A stretch of 64,000 nt of DNA from Verticillium longisporum (taxonomy: Eukaryota; Ascomycota; Sordariomycetes; Glomerellales; Plectosphaerellaceae): positions 3,782,001 through 3,846,000 of the forward strand of contig JAETXT010000002.1 of assembly GCA_019188255.1 (NCBI GenBank). Reading direction: 5' to 3'. Made by a program: the position numbers and the translations under genes. Shown one piece after another: positions 1 to 9,317 of this stretch (position 1 is its first letter; every line of letters begins with the position of its first letter). The notes below the pieces were generated by a model that saw only the letters and a program-made list of their open reading frames with translations, was not told the DNA's origin and did not search any database.

Positions 1-140
1 GAGAGCTTCTGCTGCCAGCCCCGCTTCAGCTCCTCGAGAACGCCATCCTCAACACCGCCTTCCTCGAAATCGACGCGCGAGGCACTAATGACTTCCTCAA
101 TGACCTGTTGGTAGACATTACCAACGACGTTGTTCGACAT
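1..140 (-). CDS. TOA1: TFIIA large subunit (TOA1-like), N-terminal fragment cut by window edge
   Basis: The first 46 codons are visible, reading leftwards from an ATG at 138-140 and running off the left edge. The start MSNNVVGNVYQQVIEEVI followed by ..VDFEEGG.. and ..LEELKRGWQQKL is the conserved N-terminal helix of the TFIIA alpha/beta precursor. In that family this segment forms part of the four-helix bundle with the small subunit (TOA2) and stabilises TBP on TATA DNA in RNA polymerase II initiation. No intron is seen in the visible part. The acidic linker and C-terminal beta-barrel domain must lie outside the window. The family assignment rests on this short but very characteristic segment. 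Confidence 0.9.
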   Translation of the reverse strand, partial: MSNNVVGNVYQQVIEEVISASRVDFEEGGVEDGVLEELKRGWQQKL

Positions 141-1056
141 GATGGCGATTCAAACGGTGTCAATGTCGGCGAAGGTCGGTCTAGCGATCCAAGGTGGGTC
201 GCGGTCGGTGTACTGCTGTTTCTGTGTCTTTGAGGTCGCTCGGAGGTGTATGCCGTCAATTCGCTTCAGGTGGTGCCGCAGGGACAAAGGCAGCGGTGGG
301 GTTGCGGTCAGGTTCGAAGTGAACGGAAGGTCTTTGTCTGCATGGGGCTTGGACGGCCGGCCTCTGCGTACCTTGTCAGCAGACTGAAAGTCAAAGCCAC
401 TGCTGTAGCTAAGACGTACTAATAAGTAGCTGGATGTTCGTAGACTTGGGTCAACGGAACAGTCCACACTGTGACGTGAGGTACCGCAGGGCAGGATCTC
501 TTTAGTGGGGAAACGGTGGCGATCTCAGACGGTAAGTGAGCGACTCGTGGGGGACGAGGGAAGGCGCGCCAAAGGCGGGAATATCTATTGTGTATGGCAA
601 ACGAGAAACTGTTCTCTTGCACTGGCGCTTTGCAGAAAATCGCAATTGTCGAGCCCCGTGACTAAGGGTTGAGATTCTGCGGCGACCAGGCGCGTGACGA
701 TGGCGAAGTTGGTGTTGAGGTGAAGTTGCCTGGACTGGAGGCCGAGCAACAGAAGAACGGCCTATGGCGGCCGTCGCAAAGGATTAGTCAGTGAATTGGC
801 TTATCGATAGTTCCCCCAAAAAGGCAGAGGAATTGAGGGGCTGCAAGGAGTGCTTTCACCGGGTCTCACCAGGACTTACCGGGCCTCACCGAAGACCGAA
901 GGCCGAAGGCCGGTACCTGGCCAAGTCACTAGTCCTCTTTGAGAAAAGAGCTTGCTCGATCCCTGTATACATTTTGCGAGAGGCACCTGCTGGATGGTTT
1001 CCAGCTCCTCTGCCACACATTCTGACAATGACTTGCCATTGGCAAAGACCAACGTG
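141..1056. other. Divergent intergenic region between TOA1 and the ThrRS gene
   Basis: About 0.9 kb between two divergently read genes. It must hold both promoters. I see no clear TATA box and no convincing small gene; the open frames here begin with non-ATG codons or lack any domain. Confidence 0.6.
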
Positions 1057-2598
1057 ATGCTCCCATCACGGCTCGCACGACAGGCTCTGCGCTGTTTCCA
1101 TCGACCCCATCAAATCCCCAGGACCGCCTTCGCCAAGCCATCACGATTTTCCTCAGCCAAGGCGACACCTCGTCGAAATGACAGGCTCGAGTTGCCTGAC
1201 CACCGAAAGGTGGGCGCACAGCAGGAGCTGTTCATGACGTCCGTCTACAGCCCCGGATCGCCCATCTTCCTACCCAACGGCGCGCGAATCTTCAACCGCC
1301 TCGTCGACTTTCTCCGCCGGCAATACGTCAGCTATGGCTTTGAGGAGGTCATTACGCCCAACATCTACAAGAAGTCTCTGTGGGAGGTGTCGGGCCACCT
1401 GCAGAATTACGCCGACGACATGTACACCGTGACGAGTCGCGCCCGCCAGCCCGAAGCGACGAGCTGCTGCGGCGACCGCGAGCCGCCGACAGCGACGAAC
1501 GACGGCAGCAGCCGGCTCGCCGAGGGCGAAGACGACGACTACGGCCTCAAGCCAATGAACTGCCCGGGCCCCTGCCTCATCTTCGCGTCCAAGGCGCGCA
1601 GCTACCGCGACCTGCCGATCCGCTACGCCGACTTTTCGCCGCTCCACCGCAACGAGGTCTCGGGGGCGCTCAGCGGGCTGACGCGCGTGCGGCGCTTCCA
1701 CCAGGACGACGGCCACGTCTTCTGCCGGCCGGTGCAGATCCAGCCCGAGGTGTTCCGGACGCTCGCCTTTATGAAGAGCGTCTACGGCGCGCTGGGCCTC
1801 GGCGACGGCTACGCGTTTGCGCTGTCGACGCGGCCGGCGGACCACTACACCGGCACGGACGCCGAGTGGACGGGGGCCGAGGCGCCGCTGCGCGGCGCCC
1901 TCGAGCAGGCGGGCCTCGCGTACACGGTCAAGGCGGGCGACGGCGCGTTCTACGGGCCCAAGATTGACGTCATGCTGCGCGACTCGCACGGCAAGCCGCA
2001 CCAGGCCGGCACGATCCAGCTCGACTTTCAGCTGCCGCAGCGCTTCGGGCTCGAGTACAGCGCGCCGGCGCCGGCGCTCGAGGCCCGCGGCGTGCCGCTC
2101 GCGGATGCCGACCCGGCGCTGCGCGAGACGTACGGCCCCGTGACGCCCGTGCTCATCCACCGCGCCATCCTCGGGTCCGTCGAGCGCCTCATGGCGCTTC
2201 TGATTGAGGAGTACAACGGCAGGTGGCCCTTCTGGCTGAACCCGCGGCAGGCGGCCATCCTGACGCTCAACGACACGGACCCCGTCGTCGACTGGGCGGC
2301 CCAGGTGCAGAGGACGCTGCTGGGGGTCGAGGACGAGGGCGGTGCCGACGCCGGGCTCTCGCAGCCGCACCCGACGGGGTTCACGGTCGACGTGGACGTC
2401 AGCACGAGGCCCCTTGGCGAGAAGCTCGCCGAGGCGCGGGCCAAGGCGTACGGCATGATTCTCGTCGTGGGCAAGCAGAACGTCGAGCAGGGGACGGTCA
2501 CGCTCAACAGCCGCGACGCGGCCACGCGCAGCAGGGAGGACCTGACGCCGACGGATCTGCTGCGCCGGATGAAGGAACTGGTCGACAAGTACCAGTAG
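1057..2598 (+). CDS. MST1: Mitochondrial threonyl-tRNA synthetase
   Basis: Single-exon gene of 513 codons from the ATG at 1057. The frame is open further upstream, but only from a TTG; the ATG at 1057 gives a basic, Ser/Arg-rich presequence (MLPSRLARQALRCFHRPH) typical of mitochondrial import. Class II synthetase motifs are visible: motif 2 as HRNEVSGALSGLTRVRRF followed by QDDGH, motif 3 around HRAILGSVERLMALL, and a C-terminal anticodon-binding domain ending in MKELVDKYQ. The TGS and editing domains of the cytosolic enzyme are absent, as in yeast MST1. It charges mitochondrial tRNA-Thr. Odd: the usual NCPGH of the zinc/active-site region reads NCPGP (Pro at residue 172, codon 1570-1572). 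The other zinc-site residues, Cys169 and the two later histidines, are present. Confidence 0.93.
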   Translation: MLPSRLARQALRCFHRPHQIPRTAFAKPSRFSSAKATPRRNDRLELPDHRKVGAQQELFMTSVYSPGSPIFLPNGARIFNRLVDFLRRQYVSYGFEEVITPNIYKKSLWEVSGHLQNYADDMYTVTSRARQPEATSCCGDREPPTATNDGSSRLAEGEDDDYGLKPMNCPGPCLIFASKARSYRDLPIRYADFSPLHRNEVSGALSGLTRVRRFHQDDGHVFCRPVQIQPEVFRTLAFMKSVYGALGLGDGYAFALSTRPADHYTGTDAEWTGAEAPLRGALEQAGLAYTVKAGDGAFYGPKIDVMLRDSHGKPHQAGTIQLDFQLPQRFGLEYSAPAPALEARGVPLADADPALRETYGPVTPVLIHRAILGSVERLMALLIEEYNGRWPFWLNPRQAAILTLNDTDPVVDWAAQVQRTLLGVEDEGGADAGLSQPHPTGFTVDVDVSTRPLGEKLAEARAKAYGMILVVGKQNVEQGTVTLNSRDAATRSREDLTPTDLLRRMKELVDKYQ

Positions 2599-2833
2599 TG
2601 TGTGCAGACGCGCACGTGTGTACGGTCACCATGTAGGATAGATGTGATGGATGCATTGTATCATGGGACGCAGCACATGGTCTTTCCAAGAAGGAATAAA
2701 AAAAAAAAATAAACAGAAAACACATCGGAGCCACCCAATCTCCGTCTCGTCAGAATCAATGCGCCTGCGTCTGTCCTGTTTTCCCTCTTCATCATGTATC
2801 ATGTTCCTCCACCCTACACAGCACGGCACGACG

Positions 2834-3297
2834 CTATCGCCGGTCAGCGTCGTCGACAGTGCCCCCAGCAGCCTCGACCTTGCGAACGAGGGCGCGCCTC
2901 GCCTCGAGCTGCTCGCGCATGTACCGCACCGTCCGCTGCAGCACGAGGCCCTCGGAGCGACCCTGGCCCTCGAGGCCGGGCACGAGTTCGGTCAGGCGGT
3001 CGAAGCCCTCGCGGATGGCCTGTCGGCGTTTCTGTTCTGGCGGCGTGTCAGTTTCTGCGATGCCATGCAGGAATACTATGATGCGCCCAGAGGAGGGGAA
3101 GGGGGGGGTCCCCGTGGTGGCGGTTGTCGCAACGAGAGACGCAGGGCCGAGGAGCGTCACATGTCAGACTCACCAGAGGCAATGTGGTTCTGCTTCTTCT
3201 CGGCCTCCGTCAGGCGCGGCTTGTCGTCGCCGTCGGCGTTGGCGTCGCCGGCAGCGGCAGCGGCGGGGGATTCGGCCTGTTTGGCGGGGGAGGCCAT
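2834..3297 (-). CDS. Small basic helix-loop-helix transcription factor, INO4-like
   Basis: Two exons on the minus strand: 3297-3174 and 3036-2834, joined across an intron with GTGAGT donor and CCAG acceptor, giving 108 aa. The exon junction falls inside the basic region: KKQNHIAS is joined to EQKRRQAIREGF. This restores the H-E-R DNA-contact triad of E-box-binding bHLH proteins. Helix 1 (FDRLTELVPGL), a short loop and helix 2 (LVLQRTVRYMREQLEARR) follow, and the protein ends shortly after. The N-terminal 30 residues are low-complexity Ala/Asp. Size and sequence match the fungal INO4-like HLH proteins, which in yeast heterodimerise with INO2 on phospholipid-gene promoters; whether this one does so is inference. 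It is divergent from the Maf-like gene and shares a repeat-rich promoter region with it. Confidence 0.88.
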
Positions 3298-3562
3298 GGT
3301 GCAGTCTCTCCGTTCACATGTCGGGGCGGGAAACAAAGGGCCGTCGTGGGGTTTGGGGAGGAAGAGGAAGAGGAAGAGTCTGGGGCTCGAGACTTGGGAA
3401 TCGGATTGGGAATTGGGATGGGCAATCGAGGCGTGACGACTCGAATCCCTGCAGCCTTTGCTTCAGGGGGTGAGGTGCTGCAGGCTGCCTTAGCCCTGAG
3501 TCTGTTTAGGGGCTTCTGCGGTGATTAGATAAGGGTGGGTTTGGCGGGGTCTCGGGGTCTTG

Positions 3563-3592
3563 GTGCGGTGCTGGTGCTGGTGCTGGTGCCTG
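3563..3592. repeat. (GGTGCT)n short tandem repeat
   Basis: Imperfect hexamer GGTGCT repeated about four times immediately before the 26-bp tandem repeat, in the divergent promoter between the bHLH and Maf-like genes. Confidence 0.7.
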
Positions 3593-3652
3593 CAGGCCTG
3601 GGTCCCTGATCACTAGAACAGGCCTGGGTCCCTGATCACTAGAACAGGCCTG
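3593..3652. repeat. 26-bp tandem repeat, about 2.3 copies
   Basis: A 26-bp unit beginning CAGGCCTGGGTCCCTGATCA occurs at 3593-3618 and again identically at 3619-3644, followed by the first 8 bases of a third copy. Exact identity indicates a recent duplication. It lies in the bHLH/Maf divergent promoter. Confidence 0.9.
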
Positions 3653-3658
3653 CTAGGT

Positions 3659-3742
3659 GCATCACTTACAGTGCCTTGGGTACCTAGCATCACTTACAGT
3701 GCTTTAGGTACCTGGCATCACTTGCAGTGCCTTGGGTACCTA
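3659..3742. repeat. 28-bp tandem repeat, three copies, ending in TACC microsatellite
   Basis: Unit GCATCACTTACAGTGCCTTG + GGTACCTA occurs at 3659-3686, 3687-3714 and 3715-3742, with a few substitutions between copies. Each copy contains the palindrome GGTACC. The array runs into TACCTACCTAGG. It lies about 190-270 bp upstream of the Maf-like start codon. Confidence 0.9.
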
Positions 3743-3926
3743 CCTACCTAGGACCTTGGTGGCAACGTCACTGGTGCAACCTCAACTCCAAGAACCAGAA
3801 CCTACCATCTTGCCTCCTACCCAAAAGACGATACCACGCAGCGTAAGCCTTCTCGTCCGATCCAGATCCATTGACAACCCCAGCTCACCCACATCGCTGC
3901 CCTCAACCAACTCCGACCCCGCCAAA

Positions 3927-4706
3927 ATGGCCGAAAAGGCCCCCGACCCTCCCAAACCCCGTCCCGCCGGCACGCCGCTGCCCCCCCTCAAGCTCCCCAT
4001 CATCGACCACCTCAAGTCCAAGCGCGTCATCCTCGCCTCGGCCTCGCCGCGCCGCAAGGCCCTCCTCGCCCAGGTCGGCCTCACAAACCTCGAGATCACG
4101 CCCTCCTCCCTGCCCGAGAACATTGACAAAAAGTCCCACGGCCCCCACGAATACGTCGCCGCGACCGCCCGCCAAAAGGCCCTCGACGTCTACGAGACGG
4201 CCCTGCGCACCTCGCTCGCCTCCATCCCCGACCCCGACCTCGTCCTCGCCGCCGACACCATCATCGTCACGCGCGACGGCCGCATCCTCGAGAAGCCCCG
4301 CTCCGAGGCCGACCACCTGCGCATGCTGCAGCACCTGCGCGACACGGTCGTCCACCGCGTCCTGACCTCGGTCGTCGCCATCGCCCCGCGCGAGGACGCC
4401 GCCCACCCGGGCTACGAGATTGCCGCCCACACCGAGGAGACCAAGGTCTTCTTCGTCCAGGAGGGCGACGGCCTGCCCGACGACGTCGTCGACGCCTACG
4501 TCAAGACCCGCGAGGGCGCCGACAAGGCCGGCGGCTACGCCCTGCAGGGCATGGGCGGCATCCTGCTCGTCGACCGCATCGACGGCGGCGTCGACAATGT
4601 CGTTGGCCTGCCTGTGCGCCGCGCCCTGGCCCTCGCCGAGCGCGTCATCTTCAAGCAGAACGTCGAGGAGGAGGCCGACGTGAGCGACGAGGACGTCCAG
4701 CTGTAG
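3927..4706 (+). CDS. Maf/HAM1-fold nucleoside triphosphate pyrophosphatase
   Basis: Single exon, 259 aa. The ATG at 3927 (context CCAAAATGG) is preferred over upstream in-frame sequence because the family-like region starts soon after it. Family motifs in order: SASPRRKALLAQVGL (the SxSPRR substrate-binding loop), AADTIIV (catalytic Asp region) and DKAGGYALQGMGG (conserved KAGGYxxQG), with DNVVGLP near the C terminus. Maf proteins hydrolyse non-canonical or modified NTPs, and the dTTP/UTP type shows this QG motif; the exact substrate here is not determined. A Pro-rich 30-residue N-terminal extension precedes the domain. Codon use is strongly C-ending, suggesting a well expressed housekeeping gene. 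Confidence 0.92.
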   Translation: MAEKAPDPPKPRPAGTPLPPLKLPIIDHLKSKRVILASASPRRKALLAQVGLTNLEITPSSLPENIDKKSHGPHEYVAATARQKALDVYETALRTSLASIPDPDLVLAADTIIVTRDGRILEKPRSEADHLRMLQHLRDTVVHRVLTSVVAIAPREDAAHPGYEIAAHTEETKVFFVQEGDGLPDDVVDAYVKTREGADKAGGYALQGMGGILLVDRIDGGVDNVVGLPVRRALALAERVIFKQNVEEEADVSDEDVQL

Positions 4707-5064
4707 CGGCTGTGGATGCAGACCACGGCAGGAGAAAGACAAGAAAAGGCAACCTAGGGACATGTAGACATTTCTTTCCAGCAAGACAATGAATGACCAA
4801 CTCGAATCCGGTACGCTCTGTTGGATTATGCCCGTGGGCATGCACAGGGAACGCATGCCCATGGACAAATGCGTGGCAAAGTTTCGATTCTCAACGTGCT
4901 CTGCTTCTGGGTATCATCATTCCGTGGTGCCGGCACCCTGCTCTCTCCCCAACCTCCAGAGCCGCACTGCTCGCCCCTCATAACATTACATCCACCCTCC
5001 ACAGGTACCTTCCTCATGCCCGCATTTCCCATGTCGTCCTCAAACCCACGCTTCCCACGTCGAC
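4707..5064. other. Convergent intergenic region (3' UTRs)
   Basis: About 360 bp between the stop codons of the Maf-like gene and the GH47 gene. No gene or clear structure seen; it presumably holds both 3' UTRs. Confidence 0.6.
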
Positions 5065-6903
5065 CTACACCCACGCTGTCCCCGGCCTCTTGAAAGGATG
5101 CGCCTCCGTGTTGAACACCCAGTCATCCAAGCTCATAAAAGTGGGATCCGAAAAGATGAGGTAGAAATACTTGAGCGTCTCCGCGAAGAAGAAGCTCTCC
5201 ATCTCGTCCACCTGCTCCGGCGCCTCGGCCGTCACGTCCCTGAGCGCCGCAAACGCCCCGTCCGTCGCCGTCGCCTTCTCGATCGCCCGCCACATGTCCC
5301 ACGCCATGTCCTGCAGCTCCGCCCCGCCCGTGCCCCGGTACAGCACAAACAGGCTCTCGACGGCCTCGGGACGCAAGAGGTACCGCGGGTCGTCGACGCG
5401 CCAGTGGCCCCGCGGCGCCGGCCTCTTGGTCGCGGTATCGCCGTCGCCGTCGCCGCCGCCGGCGGCCATGGCCGTGAGGGTCGCCGTGTCGCTGAGCGAG
5501 AGCCAGCGCTCCTTGTCCCAGGCGCAGGGCTCGAGGCCCGGGCAACGCAGCATCTGCGACTTTTCCGGCATGACGCCGCTGTCGGTGGAGGCGTAGGCCC
5601 AGGCGCAGCCGCGCGCCAGCTTGGCGCCGACGTCGACGTCGTCCGGTCGTTCCAAGAGCCGGCCGGCGAGGGCGAACATGCCGCCGGCGAAACACGTGAG
5701 ATGCTCCATCTCCGCAACGTGCGCGACCGTCGATGTGAGTTGGTCGACGATGGCGCTGCCGAGGAGGAGAATGTCGTCGCTGTCGGGGGTCATGGGGCGG
5801 AAGAGGAGGTGGTCGCGCGTGGTGGACGCGGCGTGGGCGTACATGTCCGCGTACACGGGGTCGCGACCGCCGAGAAGGGCGTACATCTTAGGGAGGTACT
5901 CGTACAGGGAGTCGCCGTCGGCGCCGAGGCGGAACACGTTGTTCGGGGCCTGGAAGCCGTCGCGGAGGCTGACAAGGTTGGGCCAGAGCCCCGGCAGCAG
6001 CGTCGAGTTCTGGATCCCCGCAAAGGCACGCTTGATCCTGTCAATGGCGTCAAAGTACTTGTTGTCGCTGGTCAGCTGCGCGAGGCGGGTGAACTCCAGA
6101 GACAAACTGCCAATGGCAGCGGCGCTCTGGAAGGCGTCTGGTATGATCCGACCAGCGCGAAGGTTCTCAAAGCTGAAGATGAACGGGGGAAAGCGATCCG
6201 GCGTGTCGAAAGCGGCGTACAGCATATCACCAAGCTCGATAGCCTTTTCGAGAAGCACCCTCTCCTGGCTGAGGTCAAACGCTGCAATGAGGCCTCCGAG
6301 ATACCGAATGTTCGTCTCGAAGAGGTTGCAGTGCAGCTGGGTAGAGTTGTTCCAGTCGAGGGCGGCCACAAACTCGACAGCATCGTTGAACTCGTCGTAC
6401 ATGCCCATCATCCACAAGGTGTCGAGTGAGTCGACGATGGTAGCACCCCAGCCGTTGAACTTGTCCACGCCATCCAACGAAATGGGCTTCAACTCGTCGT
6501 AGCCCCATGCATGCCGCTTGTAGCTGGTCCAGGTCTTCTTGAAGGCGTTCTTGATGGCCTGCTGGCGCTCAAAGTTCTGTGGTGACGAGAAGACAGACAG
6601 ATGTCTTGCCCTCTTGAGGTCTCTGGATCGCTCAGCTTCAAAGTCGTGTTGAACCTTGGGCAACGCCAAAGGTTTCCCGGTTGGCAGTCGCGACATTTTG
6701 CCCTCGCGCGTGAGATATTTCTGGGGATGCTTGGCCCAGTTGTACGACGAGGTAGTAGGGCGAGTCGTGACTTGGACAAACTGCTTCGGCAGTAGCATGT
6801 CGTCATCTTGAAGATACATCAGAGAAACAATGACAAAAGCAACCAGTCCCAGGACTAGCCTGAAGGACGTCGTCTGGTACCGAACAGTGATTCGGGCAAC
6901 CAT
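5065..6903 (-). CDS. Class I alpha-1,2-mannosidase (GH47), type II membrane protein
   Basis: Single exon, 612 aa, from the ATG at 6901-6903. The frame is open upstream, but the ATG used here places a short cytosolic tail (MVARITVRYQTTS) just before a single transmembrane anchor at residues about 13-30 (FRLVLGLVAFVIVSLMYL). GH47 signatures follow: ATIVDSLDTLWMMGMYDEF, LFETNIRYLGGL, HLTCFAGGMFALAGR, YLLRPEAVESLF, ESFFFAETLKYFYLIFSD, and near the end VFNTEAHPF with the calcium-binding threonine. These enzymes trim alpha-1,2-linked mannose from N-glycans in the ER or Golgi. The anchor and full set of motifs indicate an active membrane-bound enzyme. Which subclass (ER MNS1-like or Golgi) I cannot settle. 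Confidence 0.94.
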   Translation of the reverse strand: MVARITVRYQTTSFRLVLGLVAFVIVSLMYLQDDDMLLPKQFVQVTTRPTTSSYNWAKHPQKYLTREGKMSRLPTGKPLALPKVQHDFEAERSRDLKRARHLSVFSSPQNFERQQAIKNAFKKTWTSYKRHAWGYDELKPISLDGVDKFNGWGATIVDSLDTLWMMGMYDEFNDAVEFVAALDWNNSTQLHCNLFETNIRYLGGLIAAFDLSQERVLLEKAIELGDMLYAAFDTPDRFPPFIFSFENLRAGRIIPDAFQSAAAIGSLSLEFTRLAQLTSDNKYFDAIDRIKRAFAGIQNSTLLPGLWPNLVSLRDGFQAPNNVFRLGADGDSLYEYLPKMYALLGGRDPVYADMYAHAASTTRDHLLFRPMTPDSDDILLLGSAIVDQLTSTVAHVAEMEHLTCFAGGMFALAGRLLERPDDVDVGAKLARGCAWAYASTDSGVMPEKSQMLRCPGLEPCAWDKERWLSLSDTATLTAMAAGGGDGDGDTATKRPAPRGHWRVDDPRYLLRPEAVESLFVLYRGTGGAELQDMAWDMWRAIEKATATDGAFAALRDVTAEAPEQVDEMESFFFAETLKYFYLIFSDPTFMSLDDWVFNTEAHPFKRPGTAWV

Positions 6904-8164
6904 GATGAAGCGAAGGGGGGTATGAATGCACAACAGAGAGCCAGCCTGGTGGGATTCGTCTGCACCATGTGAAGGCGCGGAGAGGGGCCATTTTGTACGA
7001 TCGTCCTCTGCCCCTGCGCGACGACTGCTCAGCGACTGGGCAGGCATCACAGGGTCATTTTGCGGCGGAACGCGTCGCGAGGGGTCGTTGAACAGGTAGA
7101 GGTTTCCAGTGAAACGCCCAAGACGAACCCAGCGATCAGACCTCGCAACGTAGTATGGAGTCATGGGAGGGTGTCTCGGCAGTTCGTGCCCACGGATTGT
7201 CATCTACATGTCGATGGCAGGGTCAAGAAAGACGTCCTGTGTGGTGATCTGCCGCCCTTTCTTCAGGGTCCATGACAGGTCAACTGAATTTCTATCATTT
7301 CACCAAACCTTGTTGATGAAATGCAGTTTTCGGTCCATTCTGCTTCTCTCGAACCACCGTGACGGCCTTGATGTGCGTGGTACATCGTCAGTGGCCAAAC
7401 TGCTGACCCTCTTCTCTGTTCCTGTTTGGGGTGACATTTCTGCACTTGCTGAAAGCCAAGGGTACAAAGCAGTCCATGGGCACGATAGCTACTAGGCATT
7501 GCTTGGCCGCCTTCGAAGAGAGGTTTGTTTCATCCCGCTCGACGAGGCTTGGGTTTCAGGCGCAGGACTAGCTCCAGCTCGTGCGTGGGAAAGGTGATTC
7601 TGAGCAGAATCCGGCTTGGCAGCTCGTCGCGTTTCGCCAAGATTCAACTTGAATTCCACTTGTCTTCTCGTTGCGGACTTTCGGCTCTGGATGACGGGCT
7701 TGTGATGTATCTCGTGACACTCTCCAATGTTTGTGCCTTGGCGTTTGGCATTCTCCAAGGTCGAGGAGCAGCGAATAAACTGCGCCCGCTCTATCTCTAC
7801 CTCAGGGCATGGATCATCATGTCGAAGAGTGAAGGACTGGTGAATGACCCCAGTGATCCGTATTCAGAAGCCATCGGGTTTCAGCAGAACACAGGAGAAG
7901 CGAGGCCATCGTGATGAGGTTGTTGGGGTCAGATCCGTAGGGATTCGGCAGTTGGCGGTTGGAGGGGCAGATAAGATACGACACAAGGCAACACAGTCAG
8001 CACAGACCACATCAAAAGTCCAGCACCCCAAATCCTCACCGCCCAAAATTTCACAAATTCTGCCGCCATGCCGCCTTCTGCAGCAGTCCATCTTGACTTC
8101 TCACCATTTTGAAGCACCTCCACCTCACGAGCCCCGTGCCAAAATCCTCGCCCACATCGCCATC
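6904..8164. other. Divergent intergenic region between GH47 and UTP11
   Basis: About 1.26 kb containing the upstream regions of two divergent genes. The open frame continuing upstream from the mannosidase start to 7203 resembles leader, not protein. No RNA gene or conserved domain recognised. Confidence 0.55.
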
Positions 8165-9043
8165 ATGTCGTCCATGCGAAACGCCGTACAGAGGCGCTCT
8201 CACCGCGAGCGCGCCCAACCCCTCGAGCGCAAGCGCTTCGGCCTCCTCGAGAAGGACAAGGTTCGCCCCCCCCCTCCTCCTCTCGCTCTGCCCTGTAGAC
8301 AAACGACCTAACATGCTTTTTTTTCTTAGGACCGCCAACTCCGACAGAAAGACTACAAGAAGAAATCCGCGACGCTCAAGTCCCTGCGCGAAAAGGCCGC
8401 CGACCGCAACGAGGATGAGTTCTACTTCGGCATGCTCTCCCGCGACGGGCCCGGGTCCCGCGTGCTCGACGGCAAGAAGTGGCGCGGCACCGTCGCCGGC
8501 GCCCGCGGCAACCGCGCCAGGGAGGTGTCGCCCGTGCGCCTGCTCAAGACCCAGGACATTGCCTACGTGCGCACGACGCGCAGCGTCGTCATGCGCGAGG
8601 TCCGGAGGCTGACGGAGGCCGTTGTGCTCGCGGCCGAGGGGCTGCCGGCTGGGGATGACGAGGACGGAGAGGGCGACGAGGACGAGTTTGACTTTGCCGA
8701 GGCGCCGAAGCCGAAAAAGATTGTGTTCGTCGACGATGTGGCGCAGCAGCTTGAGGCCGTGGAGGAGGAGGAGGAAGTCGGGGGCGCGGATGACGAGGAC
8801 GGGCTCGACGACGAAGATGACGATGATGAGAAGGAAGAGGCGGTCGATGAGGAGACGGCGAGGAAAAGGAAGAACCTGCAGCGGTTGCGTGCCGAGCTGG
8901 CCTTGGCCCAGAGGAAACTCAAGGTCTTGACCAAGGCGGAGCAGGAGCTCGAGATCCAGCAGGCCAAAATGGCCAAGACGGCAACGTCAGGAGGCACGAC
9001 GAGGAAGGGCAAGAAGATCATGGTCCGCACGCGGAAGAGGTGA
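8165..9043 (+). CDS. UTP11: U3 snoRNA-associated protein 11 (SSU processome)
   Basis: Two exons, 8165-8260 and 8330-9043, 269 aa. Exon 1 encodes [19 protein letters not shown] and ends LLEKDK; exon 2 continues [19 protein letters not shown] and [10 protein letters not shown], the hallmark of Utp11. Family members bind U3 snoRNP and are needed for 18S rRNA processing in the nucleolus. The middle contains [14 protein letters not shown]; a long acidic stretch at about residues 170-215 (rich in E/D) and a basic C terminus ([12 protein letters not shown]) follow. The 69-nt intron has a good branch site (CTAAC) and TTTCTTAG acceptor but an atypical donor, GTTCGC, directly before a run of nine C. 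It is divergent from the mannosidase gene. Confidence 0.93.
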
Positions 9044-9317
9044 TCCGGTCGCTTGGGAGCTGAGAGGCCACTTTCATGTCAACTTTTTTGAGCGATACCC
9101 AATGACCGAGCATAGGTTTTCTTCCTGCTAGATAAAGGAAATGCCGAGGACATTACAGACCCTTTCCCTGTTACCCCAAAGACGCTTGAAGTCCCATGCT
9201 AATAATCCAGTTTCCTATCCCGACCGGAGATCGGTCGCATCGTGGTATATCCCATCCGTAATCATAACCATAAAATAACAATAACGACCGCTGTTGACGC
9301 AACGCGAGTCGCAACTC

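Noticed and set aside
952..1056. Longer N terminus for the ThrRS
   Set aside because: The in-frame extension begins at TTG, has no ATG and does not resemble the family; the ATG at 1057 gives a proper mitochondrial presequence.
1270..2370. 366-codon open frame on the minus strand
   Set aside because: Arg/Val-rich shadow of the GC-rich ThrRS coding sequence.
3903..4868. 321-codon minus-strand frame
   Set aside because: Shadow of the Maf-like gene; Gly/Val/Asp-rich without domain.
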